From: Alistipes excrementigallinarum
Lineage (GTDB): Bacteria > Bacteroidota > Bacteroidia > Bacteroidales > Rikenellaceae
Reading direction: 5' to 3'
Assembly (NCBI GenBank): GCA_019112825.1
Contig: DXIP01000009.1
Span: forward strand, 1-64,000
Length of the DNA: 64,000 nt
Numbering within the stretch: the first letter of the stretch is position 1; each line of letters starts with the position of its first letter. The notes beneath the pieces were generated by a model, which did not search any database, was not told where the DNA came from, and saw only the letters and a program-made list of their open reading frames with translations. Made by a program: the position numbers and the translations under genes. This document shows positions 1 to 6,915 of the stretch, one piece after another.

Positions 1-86
<86 letters not shown>

Positions 87-90
87 CTTC

Positions 91-122
91 AAGGTCAGAC
101 TCACAAGGTCTGACCTTTTTTT
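91..122 (+). terminator. rRNA operon terminator, copy 1
   Basis: A perfect 10-bp stem (AAGGTCAGAC, 91-100, with GTCTGACCTT, 108-117) closes a 7-base loop, and seven T follow at 116-122. It starts four bases after the 5S sequence, as expected for an rRNA operon terminator. An identical copy lies at 255-286. Confidence 0.93.
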
Positions 123-159
123 GTGCCCATAAACGAACGGGGCGCGGAAGGCGGGGCAC

Positions 160-292
160 AGACGCAATTGCCGTCTGCCCTTGAAGAGCCGCGCAGACAA
201 CCACCCCAAACCCCTCCTTGAAAGGAGGGGCTTCCGATGAACCATGGGCGGCCGAAGGTCAGACTCACAAGGTCTGACCTTTTTTTGTGCCC
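160..292 (+). repeat. Direct repeat, left copy, flanking the 422-1210 gene
   Basis: This block contains GCAATTGCCGTCTGCCCTTG, then ACCACCCCAAA, CTTCCGATGAACC and the terminator hairpin. A diverged version of the same order (GCAATTGCTGCTTGACCTTG, ACACCAAAC, TTTCCGATTAACC, AGGTCAGATTCACAAGGTCT) is at about 1341-1472. The two copies bracket one gene. Extent is by eye. Confidence 0.6.
255..286 (+). terminator. Second, identical copy of the rRNA terminator
   Basis: Bases 255-292 repeat 91-128 exactly (stem, loop, T tract and the following TTGTGCCC). The sequence just after each copy is also alike (both contain CGAACGG then GCGCG-like runs). No rRNA or other gene precedes this copy, so it looks like a duplicated operon end rather than a working terminator of a local gene. 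Confidence 0.85.
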
Positions 293-361
293 CTCGGCGA
301 ACGGCGCGCGAAGGCGGGCGTCGGGTGACTGGCTTCGGTTTCGGTGTAAAGTGTAAAATGC

Positions 362-369
362 TATCTTTG
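362..369 (+). promoter_or_regulatory. Candidate promoter (-7 TATCTTTG) for the 422-1210 gene
   Basis: TATCTTTG matches the Bacteroidota -7 consensus TAnnTTTG. It lies about 50 bases upstream of the start codon, after the duplicated terminator copies, so the gene seems to have its own promoter. Confidence 0.6.
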
Positions 370-421
370 CACTCTGTTTCTATCAGTTTTGTTGACTTGT
401 ATTGATTTAGCATACATGAGC

Positions 422-1210
422 ATGAAGCCTATTTTCTATGCGGCGGCGCTGCTTGCGTTCACAACGCTCAGACTGAACGCGCAAAGCTTTTCTGATGTGG
501 CAGATAGCTGCTATTTTTATCTTGAACAGGGCGATACTGCTTCGTTTGGCAGAACCTGCGACCGATTGCCCGATGCGTATGAGAGAACCTATAATGCCGA
601 ATTATATTCCATCGCCATGGAGTTGACCGGGATAAGAAACATGGACCAGGGAATTCGGTTGCTGCTGCTCGATGCCCGGAAGAAGGACAGGGATGTCTCC
701 CAAATCAGGCGGATGATGGAGCAGATAGACTGCCGAAATGCCAGTCGTGTCGCTGAAATTATTGACCGATACGGTTGGCTTGCCCCTGAGGAGGTCGGCT
801 ATGAAGCCAACGAGGCTCTGTTCCTGTGTATACAGCACACTCAGGACTCGTTGATTCAAAATAAGTACCTGCCGGTTCTGAGAGATGCGGTCCAAAGCGG
901 TGCGGCCGAGGGGTGGCAATACGCCTTTCTCACGGACCGATGTCTCATGAATCGGGGCGAGCGGCAAATCTATGGTACTCAGCGGATAGCCAAAGGTGGG
1001 GTCGATTATCTGGTGCCGTTGCAGGATGCAGAGCGGGTTGATTCACTGCGTGCGAGCTTAGGTATGGAGCCCTTGCAGGTGTATATGTCGGATTGCGGCT
1101 TGGAGCAGGGCTGGAGTATGGAGTACTACAAAACCCATTTGCAACTGCACGAGTCAATCTTTGACTCATGGTACAGGCACCGGCGCGATGCTGTGCGGAC
1201 TGATAAATAG
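422..1210 (+). CDS. Hypothetical secreted protein (262 aa)
   Basis: I do not recognise the family. The start at 422 gives a Sec signal peptide (lysine at residue 2, a hydrophobic run to about residue 15, then LNAQS as likely cleavage site). ATG at 416 would add two residues and is equally possible; an in-frame TTG at 389 would spoil the signal. The mature part is about 240 residues, rich in acidic and aromatic residues, with a conserved-looking DRCLMNRGERQIYGTQ segment near residue 180-195 and no membrane segment, so it is probably exported. G+C is lower than in the core genes downstream. The gene sits alone between two copies of a repeat that carries the rRNA terminator, which suggests insertion or a duplication event at the end of the rRNA operon. 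Confidence 0.7.
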   Translation: MKPIFYAAALLAFTTLRLNAQSFSDVADSCYFYLEQGDTASFGRTCDRLPDAYERTYNAELYSIAMELTGIRNMDQGIRLLLLDARKKDRDVSQIRRMMEQIDCRNASRVAEIIDRYGWLAPEEVGYEANEALFLCIQHTQDSLIQNKYLPVLRDAVQSGAAEGWQYAFLTDRCLMNRGERQIYGTQRIAKGGVDYLVPLQDAERVDSLRASLGMEPLQVYMSDCGLEQGWSMEYYKTHLQLHESIFDSWYRHRRDAVRTDK

Positions 1211-1611
1211 TCTGCTTTGTGGCTCGTTTTCGGGGGGGGGCGTTCGGCTGAATTTGTTGCTGGAACCGCTCTGGAACGAGGAGTCGAGCTGGGGAGTGGT
1301 GCAGCTAGCTGGCAGGCGAACGGATGGTCACTGGCCTTTAGGTGCAATTGCTGCTTGACCTTGAAGAATTAATGTGCCACCATGTGTGTAGATAGCCACA
1401 CCAAACAAGGAGGAGTTTCCGATTAACCGGAGACGAACCGCAGGTCAGATTCACAAGGTCTGATTTCTTGGGGCCAGACATGGGTGCCTCGGTATTTGTT
1501 TTGATGATAAAATATCCGTAATTTTACACTTATTCTTAGAATATGCGAAGCCTTATGCCATGGGCTTGAGCACTTGTCCGTTGTAGTTGTGCTTTGCTTA
1601 ACAGATATTTG
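1211..1611. other. Gene-free stretch with G9 run and degenerate repeat
   Basis: Short overlapping reading frames here have no recognisable content. The stretch holds a run of nine G (1232-1240) and the degenerate repeat copy at 1341-1472. The A+T-rich part at about 1500-1560 is the likely promoter region of the methyltransferase, but I see no clear TAnnTTTG element. Confidence 0.5.
1341..1472 (+). repeat. Direct repeat, right copy (degenerate third terminator copy)
   Basis: A diverged copy of 160-292. Its hairpin is decayed: AGGTCAGATTCACAAGGTCT keeps the left arm and loop, but the right arm reads GTCTGATTTCTT, so the stem is shortened and the T tract is interrupted. It is unlikely to terminate well. 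Confidence 0.6.
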
Positions 1612-2868
1612 ATGAAAGTAATAGAGTTATTCGCTGGAGTTGGTGGTTTCAGAGTCGGTTTGAATCGGGTAGATGAGAACTTTTTTGATACGGTGTGGAG
1701 CAATCAGTTTGAACCTGCAACGAAAAGGCAGCATGCATCGGAGGTTTATGTAGCTCGTTTTGGCTCTAAGGGCCATGTAAATGCGGATATTGCAACGGTA
1801 AAGACAGAGGATATCCCTGACCATGATATGTTGTGTGGAGGTTTCCCCTGTCAGGATTATTCCGTTGCTCGAAATCTTGGACAGGCTGCAGGACTTGTGG
1901 GTAAGAAAGGTGTTCTCTGGTGGGAAATTGAACGGATTGTGCGAGAGAAGGGGGAGCGCGCTCCGCAGATATTATTTTTGGAGAATGTCGATCGCTTGCT
2001 GATTTCTCCAGCAATGCAGCGCGGGAGAGACTTTGCCGTGATATTGCAATCTTTGGCGGATAATGGCTACGTAGTTGAGTGGCGAGTGATTAATGCTGCG
2101 GATTATGGAATGCCTCAGCGGCGTCGGAGAACCTATATTTTGGCATACAGAAAAGGCAGTCCGATAGCTTCATCTATTGTTGATTCTGCGTCCTGGCTTT
2201 TTCGCGATGGAGTATTTGCTTCGGCTTTTCCGGTTGTGAATAAGGATGTTAACGGGTTGTTTGGGGCGCAGCTATTCCCGTTTCGACTGAAAAAGGATGG
2301 TGATGATTTGGCTGATTTGAGTCAGAAATTTAATGCGGAGAATAAACTCAGACCATTTGAAAATGCTGGGATTATGATTGATGGTCAAGTATGGTCTGTC
2401 AGAGTGGAGAGCAGTTATTCAGGGCCGTATACGACTTTGGGGGATATTTTGGCGTTGGGAAAGGAACACGCTTTGGTAAAGGACGAGTTCTACATTCCTG
2501 AGCAGGAATTGTCCAAATGGGAATACCTGAAAGGCGCAAAACATGAAGTTCGCAGGACCAAGGAGGGGTTTGAATTTACTTATAATGAGGGGGGGATGGC
2601 TTTCCCAGATGCTTTGGATAAGCCTTCGCGAACTATTATAACGAGTGAGGGCGGTGCTACGGCTTCCCGTTTCAAACATGTAATTCGCGACCCTGAAAAT
2701 GGACGGCTGAGGAGGCTGATTCCTCTGGAATTGGAGCGATTGAACATGTTCCCCGATGGCCATACCGAAGGTCAGAACGATACAAAGAGAGCATTCCTTA
2801 TGGGAAATGCTCTCGTGTGTGGAATTGTTACAAGGATAGGAGCAGAAATTTATCGTCGATTGAAATAG
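1612..2868 (+). CDS. DNA (cytosine-5-)-methyltransferase, type II restriction-modification
   Basis: The 418-residue protein transfers a methyl group from S-adenosylmethionine to carbon 5 of cytosine in a specific DNA site. Motifs are in the usual C5 order: motif I FAGVGGFRVGL (residues 6-16), motif IV GGFPCQDYS with catalytic Cys80, motif VI FLENVDRLL with Glu124, motif VIII QRRRRTYIL near residue 170, a target-recognition region about 190-340, then motif IX (RTIIT, about 344) and motif X GNALVCGIV near the C-terminus. The start at 1612 places motif I at residue 6, as is normal; an upstream TTG-type start would only add six residues. The next gene is convergent and is the best candidate for the restriction partner. 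G+C is clearly lower than in the flanking core genes, which fits horizontal transfer. The target site cannot be read from the sequence. Confidence 0.95.
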   Translation: MKVIELFAGVGGFRVGLNRVDENFFDTVWSNQFEPATKRQHASEVYVARFGSKGHVNADIATVKTEDIPDHDMLCGGFPCQDYSVARNLGQAAGLVGKKGVLWWEIERIVREKGERAPQILFLENVDRLLISPAMQRGRDFAVILQSLADNGYVVEWRVINAADYGMPQRRRRTYILAYRKGSPIASSIVDSASWLFRDGVFASAFPVVNKDVNGLFGAQLFPFRLKKDGDDLADLSQKFNAENKLRPFENAGIMIDGQVWSVRVESSYSGPYTTLGDILALGKEHALVKDEFYIPEQELSKWEYLKGAKHEVRRTKEGFEFTYNEGGMAFPDALDKPSRTIITSEGGATASRFKHVIRDPENGRLRRLIPLELERLNMFPDGHTEGQNDTKRAFLMGNALVCGIVTRIGAEIYRRLK

Positions 2869-2901
2869 AATGAGTTGTGCTGTGTGGTGGTCGTATTTGC
2901 C

Positions 2902-3756
2902 CTATAAGTATTGGTCGATAATTTGGGTAATGGATATTGGCGTCGATGCTGCTGACCTGACTCTTCTCCGACGCTCATTGCATTCAATACCCAATTCAGG
3001 GAAAAAGGATGCCATCTCCTGATTGGATATGGGTGATACGCCATAGCTCCTTATTAGTTTGTATATGAAATCAGCCCAGGATGTGTGACCGAGCAGACAA
3101 CATGCATCGTGTGTATAGGTCTTCATGTTGTTTTCCCGCCCAATGCCGGTCTTCTTTTGTAATTTTCCCTGAGTGAAATATTTGACATCCTCATTGAATC
3201 CTATGGCATCCAGGAAATGGATATATACTTCCATCGGAATTCCTTCGTAGGAAGATATTGATGAGCAAATCAGGTCGAGCAGTTGGCGGGGTGGTTCGTA
3301 AATATAGTAGTGCTTGTTGTCTATGTTGTCTATGCGGTGGTCAATTAGTAGTGCGTTCCTATAGAAGAGAGTAGCAAAGGCAACCAGGAGGTCTTTGCTG
3401 TTTGGCTTTGAAAGACAGGATTCCATGAGGCGGAAAATGTCATCGAATCCACCTCGTACGGAATCAATCACAACACCATCCTTTAGTACTGAAGGGCGCA
3501 TGTCGTTACAATTCTTCTGATTATTGCCGGTTTGACCGGATTCATAGAACTCTTTTCCGTACTTTCCCAAGCTGACTTTATAGCTTGAATCTTGCGCGTA
3601 TTCCCATATGTTGTTGAAAATCATTGTGCCTTCTGTCGCCGAACCGGGCCATCCGAGTGCAATGTCAATTAGGTCTAACCGCTTCTCGTATACTTCGCGT
3701 TTGAAGGCAGGAGAATCGACCTTTACATTTAGAGCATAATTTGTAAGATTAATCAT
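2902..3756 (-). CDS. Hypothetical protein, candidate cognate restriction endonuclease
   Basis: This 284-residue protein has no signal peptide or membrane segment and matches no family I can name. I could not find a clear PD-(D/E)xK, HNH or GIY-YIG motif by eye. The candidate role rests on position: it ends 33 bp from the end of the C5 methyltransferase gene in convergent orientation, both share a low G+C content unlike the core genes, and convergent pairs are common in type II systems. Notable segments are VKYFTQGKLQKKTGIGRENN near residue 200-220 and DACCLLGHTSWADFI near 223-240. It could instead be an unrelated cargo gene. The start is the ATG at 3754-3756; no promoter was clear. Confidence 0.45.
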   Translation of the reverse strand: MINLTNYALNVKVDSPAFKREVYEKRLDLIDIALGWPGSATEGTMIFNNIWEYAQDSSYKVSLGKYGKEFYESGQTGNNQKNCNDMRPSVLKDGVVIDSVRGGFDDIFRLMESCLSKPNSKDLLVAFATLFYRNALLIDHRIDNIDNKHYYIYEPPRQLLDLICSSISSYEGIPMEVYIHFLDAIGFNEDVKYFTQGKLQKKTGIGRENNMKTYTHDACCLLGHTSWADFIYKLIRSYGVSPISNQEMASFFPELGIECNERRRRVRSAASTPISITQIIDQYL

Positions 3757-3786
3757 ATAAGGTCTTGTTAAGGGTTGGTAATGAGT

Positions 3787-3813
3787 AAAAAGGGGCTTTC
3801 AAGCCCCTTTTTT
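3787..3813 (-). terminator. Bidirectional terminator after the ABC importer genes
   Basis: AAAGGGGCTT (3789-3798) pairs with AAGCCCCTTT (3801-3810). There are five A before and six T after the G+C core, so both strands carry a T tract. It lies just beyond the stop of the ATPase gene and marks the 3' end of that minus-strand operon. Confidence 0.88.
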
Positions 3814-3814
3814 G

Positions 3815-4585
3815 TTATTCATGGTCCGGACAGCCGTCGCCGGGATGGTGCTCGAGCACCGTGTGGGGGACGACACCGTGGGTCAGCAGCTGAATCGGGC
3901 AGTCGTAGTTGCGCAGTTGCTCCTCGGTGATGCGGTTCGAGTGGTGGCGGTGCACCTGACGGTTGACGCAGGCAATCTCCTTGACGACGCTTGTGATGGT
4001 TCCGATGTCGTGCGAAACCATCACAATCGCCATGCGGCTGTTCAGCTCATGGAGCATGTGGTAGAGCTCCTTTTCGAACTTGTTGTCGACGAAGTTGGCC
4101 GGCTCGTCGAGTATCAGCAGCCTCGGGTCGGAGATGATGGCCCGGCAGAGCAGCGCCCGCTGCATCTGTCCGCCCGAGATTTCGCCAATCGGGTGGTGCG
4201 CCACCTCACCGATGCCCGCAGCCTCGAGCAGCGCAAGGGCCTTGGCCCGGTCTTCGCGCGTGTAGCGGGAGCGGAAGCCGCGGCGCCCCTGGAGCCCCGA
4301 GAGGGTCGTTTCGACCACCGAAATGGGGAATGAGCGGTCGAAGTTCGAGAGCTGCGGCATGTAGCCAATCAGCCGCTCCTTGCCGTGGAAGAGCTCCGGA
4401 GCCAGCGTGATGGTGCCGCGATAGGGTACCGTGCCGAGAATCGCCTTGACCAGCGTGGTTTTGCCGCCTCCGTTGGGGCCGATGATGCCGATGAAGTCGT
4501 CGTCGGCGATGTCGAGGTTGACGTTGCGGAGCGCCTCGTAGCCGTCGTAGCTGACGCTCACGTTGCGCATGGAGACAAGGTTCAT
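3815..4585 (-). CDS. znuC: Metal (zinc/manganese-type) ABC transporter ATP-binding protein
   Basis: The 256-residue protein is the cytoplasmic ATPase that powers import of a divalent metal delivered by the upstream binding lipoprotein. It has Walker A GPNGGGKTTL (residues 36-45), a Q-loop, the ABC signature ISGGQMQR, Walker B LLILDEPANFVD and the H-loop VSHD. The C-terminal tail is rich in histidine (HRHHS, LEHHPGDGCPDHE), which is usual for ZnuC-like ATPases. It overlaps the znuA-like gene by four bases (ATGA), so the two are translationally coupled. A terminator follows at once, and no membrane permease gene is present in this operon or elsewhere in the window. The metal is inferred; manganese or iron importers look very similar. 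Confidence 0.9.
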   Translation of the reverse strand: MNLVSMRNVSVSYDGYEALRNVNLDIADDDFIGIIGPNGGGKTTLVKAILGTVPYRGTITLAPELFHGKERLIGYMPQLSNFDRSFPISVVETTLSGLQGRRGFRSRYTREDRAKALALLEAAGIGEVAHHPIGEISGGQMQRALLCRAIISDPRLLILDEPANFVDNKFEKELYHMLHELNSRMAIVMVSHDIGTITSVVKEIACVNRQVHRHHSNRITEEQLRNYDCPIQLLTHGVVPHTVLEHHPGDGCPDHE

Positions 4586-5436
4586 GGGCGGGCGGTGATT
4601 TGGTCGGTGATTTCGGCGATGTTCGCCAGGACATCCTCGCGCAGCGGGTCGATGGCGACGCTCGTGGCATTGAGGTCGCGGGCGATGATTTCGACGGCCG
4701 ATGCCGGGAACTGGCTCTGGTAGAGGATGCGGGTGATGCCGTCGGCCCGGGCCTGTTTGATGATGCGGGTCAGCTCTCGGGCCGAGGGCTCCTTGCCCTC
4801 GTTCTCGATGGCCACCTGGCGGATGCCGTAGTCGCGGGCGTAGTAGGTGAGGGCCGGATGGTAAATCAGGAAATAGCGCGTTCCGGCCGCCTTGAGCCGA
4901 CTGCCCACCTGGCGCTCGAGCTGTTGCAGGGCCGCCTGCAGTTTGCCGTAATTAAGCGTGTATTTTGTCGAATCGGGATAGGCGGCATGAATGGCTTCGT
5001 AGGCGTTTGCTGCCATCTGCTGGAGTGCGCGCGGCGAGGTCCAGATGTGGGGGTCGACGCCGAGGGCATGTTCGTGGCCGTCGTGGTGGTGTGCACAGCT
5101 GCCCTCAATCAGCTCGATGCCGCGGCTCAGGTTGACGACGCGCTGGGGCTCCTCGAGCTTCGAGAGCAGCGAGTTCTCGAAGTCGATGAGTCCCACGCTG
5201 AAAATCTGTCGTGCGCGGTTCATGCGGGCGAACTGGCGCGGCGTGGGTTCGAAGGTTTCGGGGCTCGCTCCGGCGGGAACAAGCACCTCGATGTCGAAAT
5301 CAGAGCCGACGATGCCGCCGATGATAGTGCGCAACGGCAGAATCGAGACGACCATCGTGCGGTCGTCCGTCCGGGGTGTTTCGCCGCACGCGGCCAGCAG
5401 CAGGGTAGTGACGAGTAGAAGGAGGTATTTTCTCAT
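4582..5436 (-). CDS. znuA: Metal ABC transporter substrate-binding lipoprotein (ZnuA/TroA family)
   Basis: The 284-residue protein is a cluster A-I metal-binding protein, held in a membrane by a lipid anchor. The chosen start gives a lipoprotein signal with lipobox LLAAC at about residues 13-17; reading further upstream adds 26 residues that hide the signal. ILPLRTIIGGIVG near the N-terminus, PAGASPETFEPTP and the histidine-rich loop CAHHHDGHEH (about residues 115-124) followed by DPHIWTSP are typical of zinc binding proteins of this family. A clear TATCTTTG promoter element lies 19-26 bases upstream. Regulation by a Zur-type repressor is plausible, but I did not recognise an operator. Confidence 0.92.
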   Translation of the reverse strand: MRKYLLLLVTTLLLAACGETPRTDDRTMVVSILPLRTIIGGIVGSDFDIEVLVPAGASPETFEPTPRQFARMNRARQIFSVGLIDFENSLLSKLEEPQRVVNLSRGIELIEGSCAHHHDGHEHALGVDPHIWTSPRALQQMAANAYEAIHAAYPDSTKYTLNYGKLQAALQQLERQVGSRLKAAGTRYFLIYHPALTYYARDYGIRQVAIENEGKEPSARELTRIIKQARADGITRILYQSQFPASAVEIIARDLNATSVAIDPLREDVLANIAEITDQITARP

Positions 5437-5454
5437 GGTGGATGTTTCTTGCGA

Positions 5455-5462
5455 CAAAGATA
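5455..5462 (-). promoter_or_regulatory. Promoter -7 element (TATCTTTG) of the znuA-znuC operon
   Basis: CAAAGATA on the plus strand reads TATCTTTG on the minus strand, a full match to TAnnTTTG, and is placed so that the leader before the znuA ATG at 5436 is only about 10-15 bases. Confidence 0.7.
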
Positions 5463-5556
5463 AGAAAAAACCGCGGTTGCCGCACTCCGGGTTGCGTATG
5501 TCTTCCGGTTGCATCGCTGGTGTCCCCGGTTTGTGCGCATAGGGTGTAGGTCCTCT

Positions 5557-6210
5557 TCAATTTCGCCGCGGCTGTGTTTCATGCGGTTGGCGGGTGGGTT
5601 CGTGGCGGCTGGCTCCGACGGCGCTCAGTATCAGCCACGGCTCGACGAAGAGGTTGATGAGCACATGGGCCGCCACGGCAGGCAGCAGATTGCGCCCCGC
5701 TGCGACGTAGACTACTGCGAGCAGCAGGCCCAGTGCTGCGGTCGAGGCCGCCGAGGCTGCCCCTGTACGCAGGTTCCCGCCCAGGAGCGACCACGAGAGG
5801 TGTATCAGGCCGAAGGCAAGGGCCGAGAGCACGATTTGCATCAGCGCGCACGCTCCGTTGCCTTGGAGCCAGTCCATCAGCATCTGACGGAAGAGGGCCT
5901 CTTCGACGATTCCGCCCGCAAATCCGGCATAGATGCCCAGCCATTTGAGCAAACATTTGAAACAGAGAATGTTATGTTGGACTTCGGGTATCATGCGGGC
6001 CGTATAGGCAATGTAGCCGGCGGCCGTTGCCGCGGCCAGGAGCCAGGCGTAGGGTAGGACCTCTCCGGAACCGCTGAAGCCCAGATAGTTCAGGAATTTC
6101 TCGGGGCCGTTCATGCACCAGATGACAATGAATGTGGTCATGAAGGCCGCTGTTGCAGCGAGTACAATGGCTGCGGTTCTTCTTTGTCGGTGGTCGTTCG
6201 ATTTTTCCAT
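5557..6210 (-). CDS. CPBP family intramembrane metalloprotease
   Basis: The 217-residue membrane protein belongs to the CAAX/bacteriocin-processing (Abi) protease family. The signature EEALFR (Glu103, Glu104, Arg108) lies in one membrane segment, FGLIHLSW supplies His137 in the next, and AAHVLINLF near residue 185 gives the third metal-site histidine. About five to six hydrophobic segments are visible. Members cleave prenylated proteins or process peptides, and some give immunity to bacteriocins; the substrate here is unknown. It ends 120 bp from the start of znuA on the same strand, but znuA has its own promoter. Confidence 0.88.
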   Translation of the reverse strand: MEKSNDHRQRRTAAIVLAATAAFMTTFIVIWCMNGPEKFLNYLGFSGSGEVLPYAWLLAAATAAGYIAYTARMIPEVQHNILCFKCLLKWLGIYAGFAGGIVEEALFRQMLMDWLQGNGACALMQIVLSALAFGLIHLSWSLLGGNLRTGAASAASTAALGLLLAVVYVAAGRNLLPAVAAHVLINLFVEPWLILSAVGASRHEPTRQPHETQPRRN

Positions 6211-6915
6211 TTTTTATCGCAATTCGGTGATTTGCTGTGTGGTCCGGTCTTTATGCGGGGTTCAGGTCGTATCTTTCTTTGTTAATATTAATAAGTTTAT
6301 AATATAAACCAAAACATTTTGCTTTTTTTGTTTGAAAGGGGAGTTTTTGTGCTTGCAGCAGCCCTTTGCGCGGTTGGTGAGGGAGCTTTTGCAAGTGAGG
6401 ACACTCCAGCTCCTTGAGTTTGAACCGTGTAATGCTCATTGTTGCAACCGGGCGCTGTTGAGCGTATAATGGCGGCGTATGTTGCTGTGGATGAGTCTGT
6501 TTTGAGCTGTGAGGATTGTGGGGCTTTACCTGTCCGCGGCTGGCGCCATATTTTATACGCGCAATGCTCCTTGTATATATGTGTCCGTCAGCCGTTTTGC
6601 GCGATTACGTTCGGGCAAAAAAGTGTTGGTTTTCAATGCATCGGGTTCTCTGCACCTGGGTTGCCAATCCGGAGGGACCGGTGTCGGGTTCGAGTAGGCT
6701 ATTCCCTATTTACCCGTTGATAATTTAACATAATGTAAATATTAATTCATTCCTCGTCTGCTGCGAATCCCTCCGGCGTTCCGTATTTTGCCGAATTGCG
6801 TTGTCCCTGGCTGTTGCATCTCCTGCCAAATATGACTATATTTGATGGATGTTACAATTATCCTTGGATTTCTTTTGGGCATGACTCTTATCTTCGACAG
6901 CAATAATTCCGACCA
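6211..6915. other. About 700 bp without a convincing gene
   Basis: This A+T-richer stretch has several short overlapping frames (for example 6251-6439 minus, and 6439-6720, 6509-6697 and 6516-6728 plus) that conflict with each other and have no recognisable domain. The three nested plus-strand frames over the same 200 bp are what a decayed gene would leave. The last 80 bases hold the promoter of the S41 peptidase gene. Confidence 0.5.
6837..6844 (+). promoter_or_regulatory. Promoter (-7 TATATTTG) of the S41 peptidase gene
   Basis: TATATTTG fits TAnnTTTG, and a TTG (6814-6816) lies 20 bases upstream as -33 element. The predicted leader is about 65 bases. Confidence 0.65.

Noticed and set aside
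1232..1240. G9 run as a phase-variable switch
   Set aside because: It lies outside any credible coding region or promoter spacing.
3812..5418. Long plus-strand frames opposite the metal importer genes
   Set aside because: They are mirror frames of high-G+C coding DNA; the minus-strand proteins have clear family motifs.
6251..6439. 62-residue minus-strand frame (MSITRFKLKELECPHLQK start)
   Set aside because: No domain, no promoter and atypical composition; kept only as part of the unassigned stretch.
6690..6712. GGGTTCGAGT-like tRNA T-arm
   Set aside because: The bases around it cannot form the T-stem or an acceptor stem; no tRNA cloverleaf fits.
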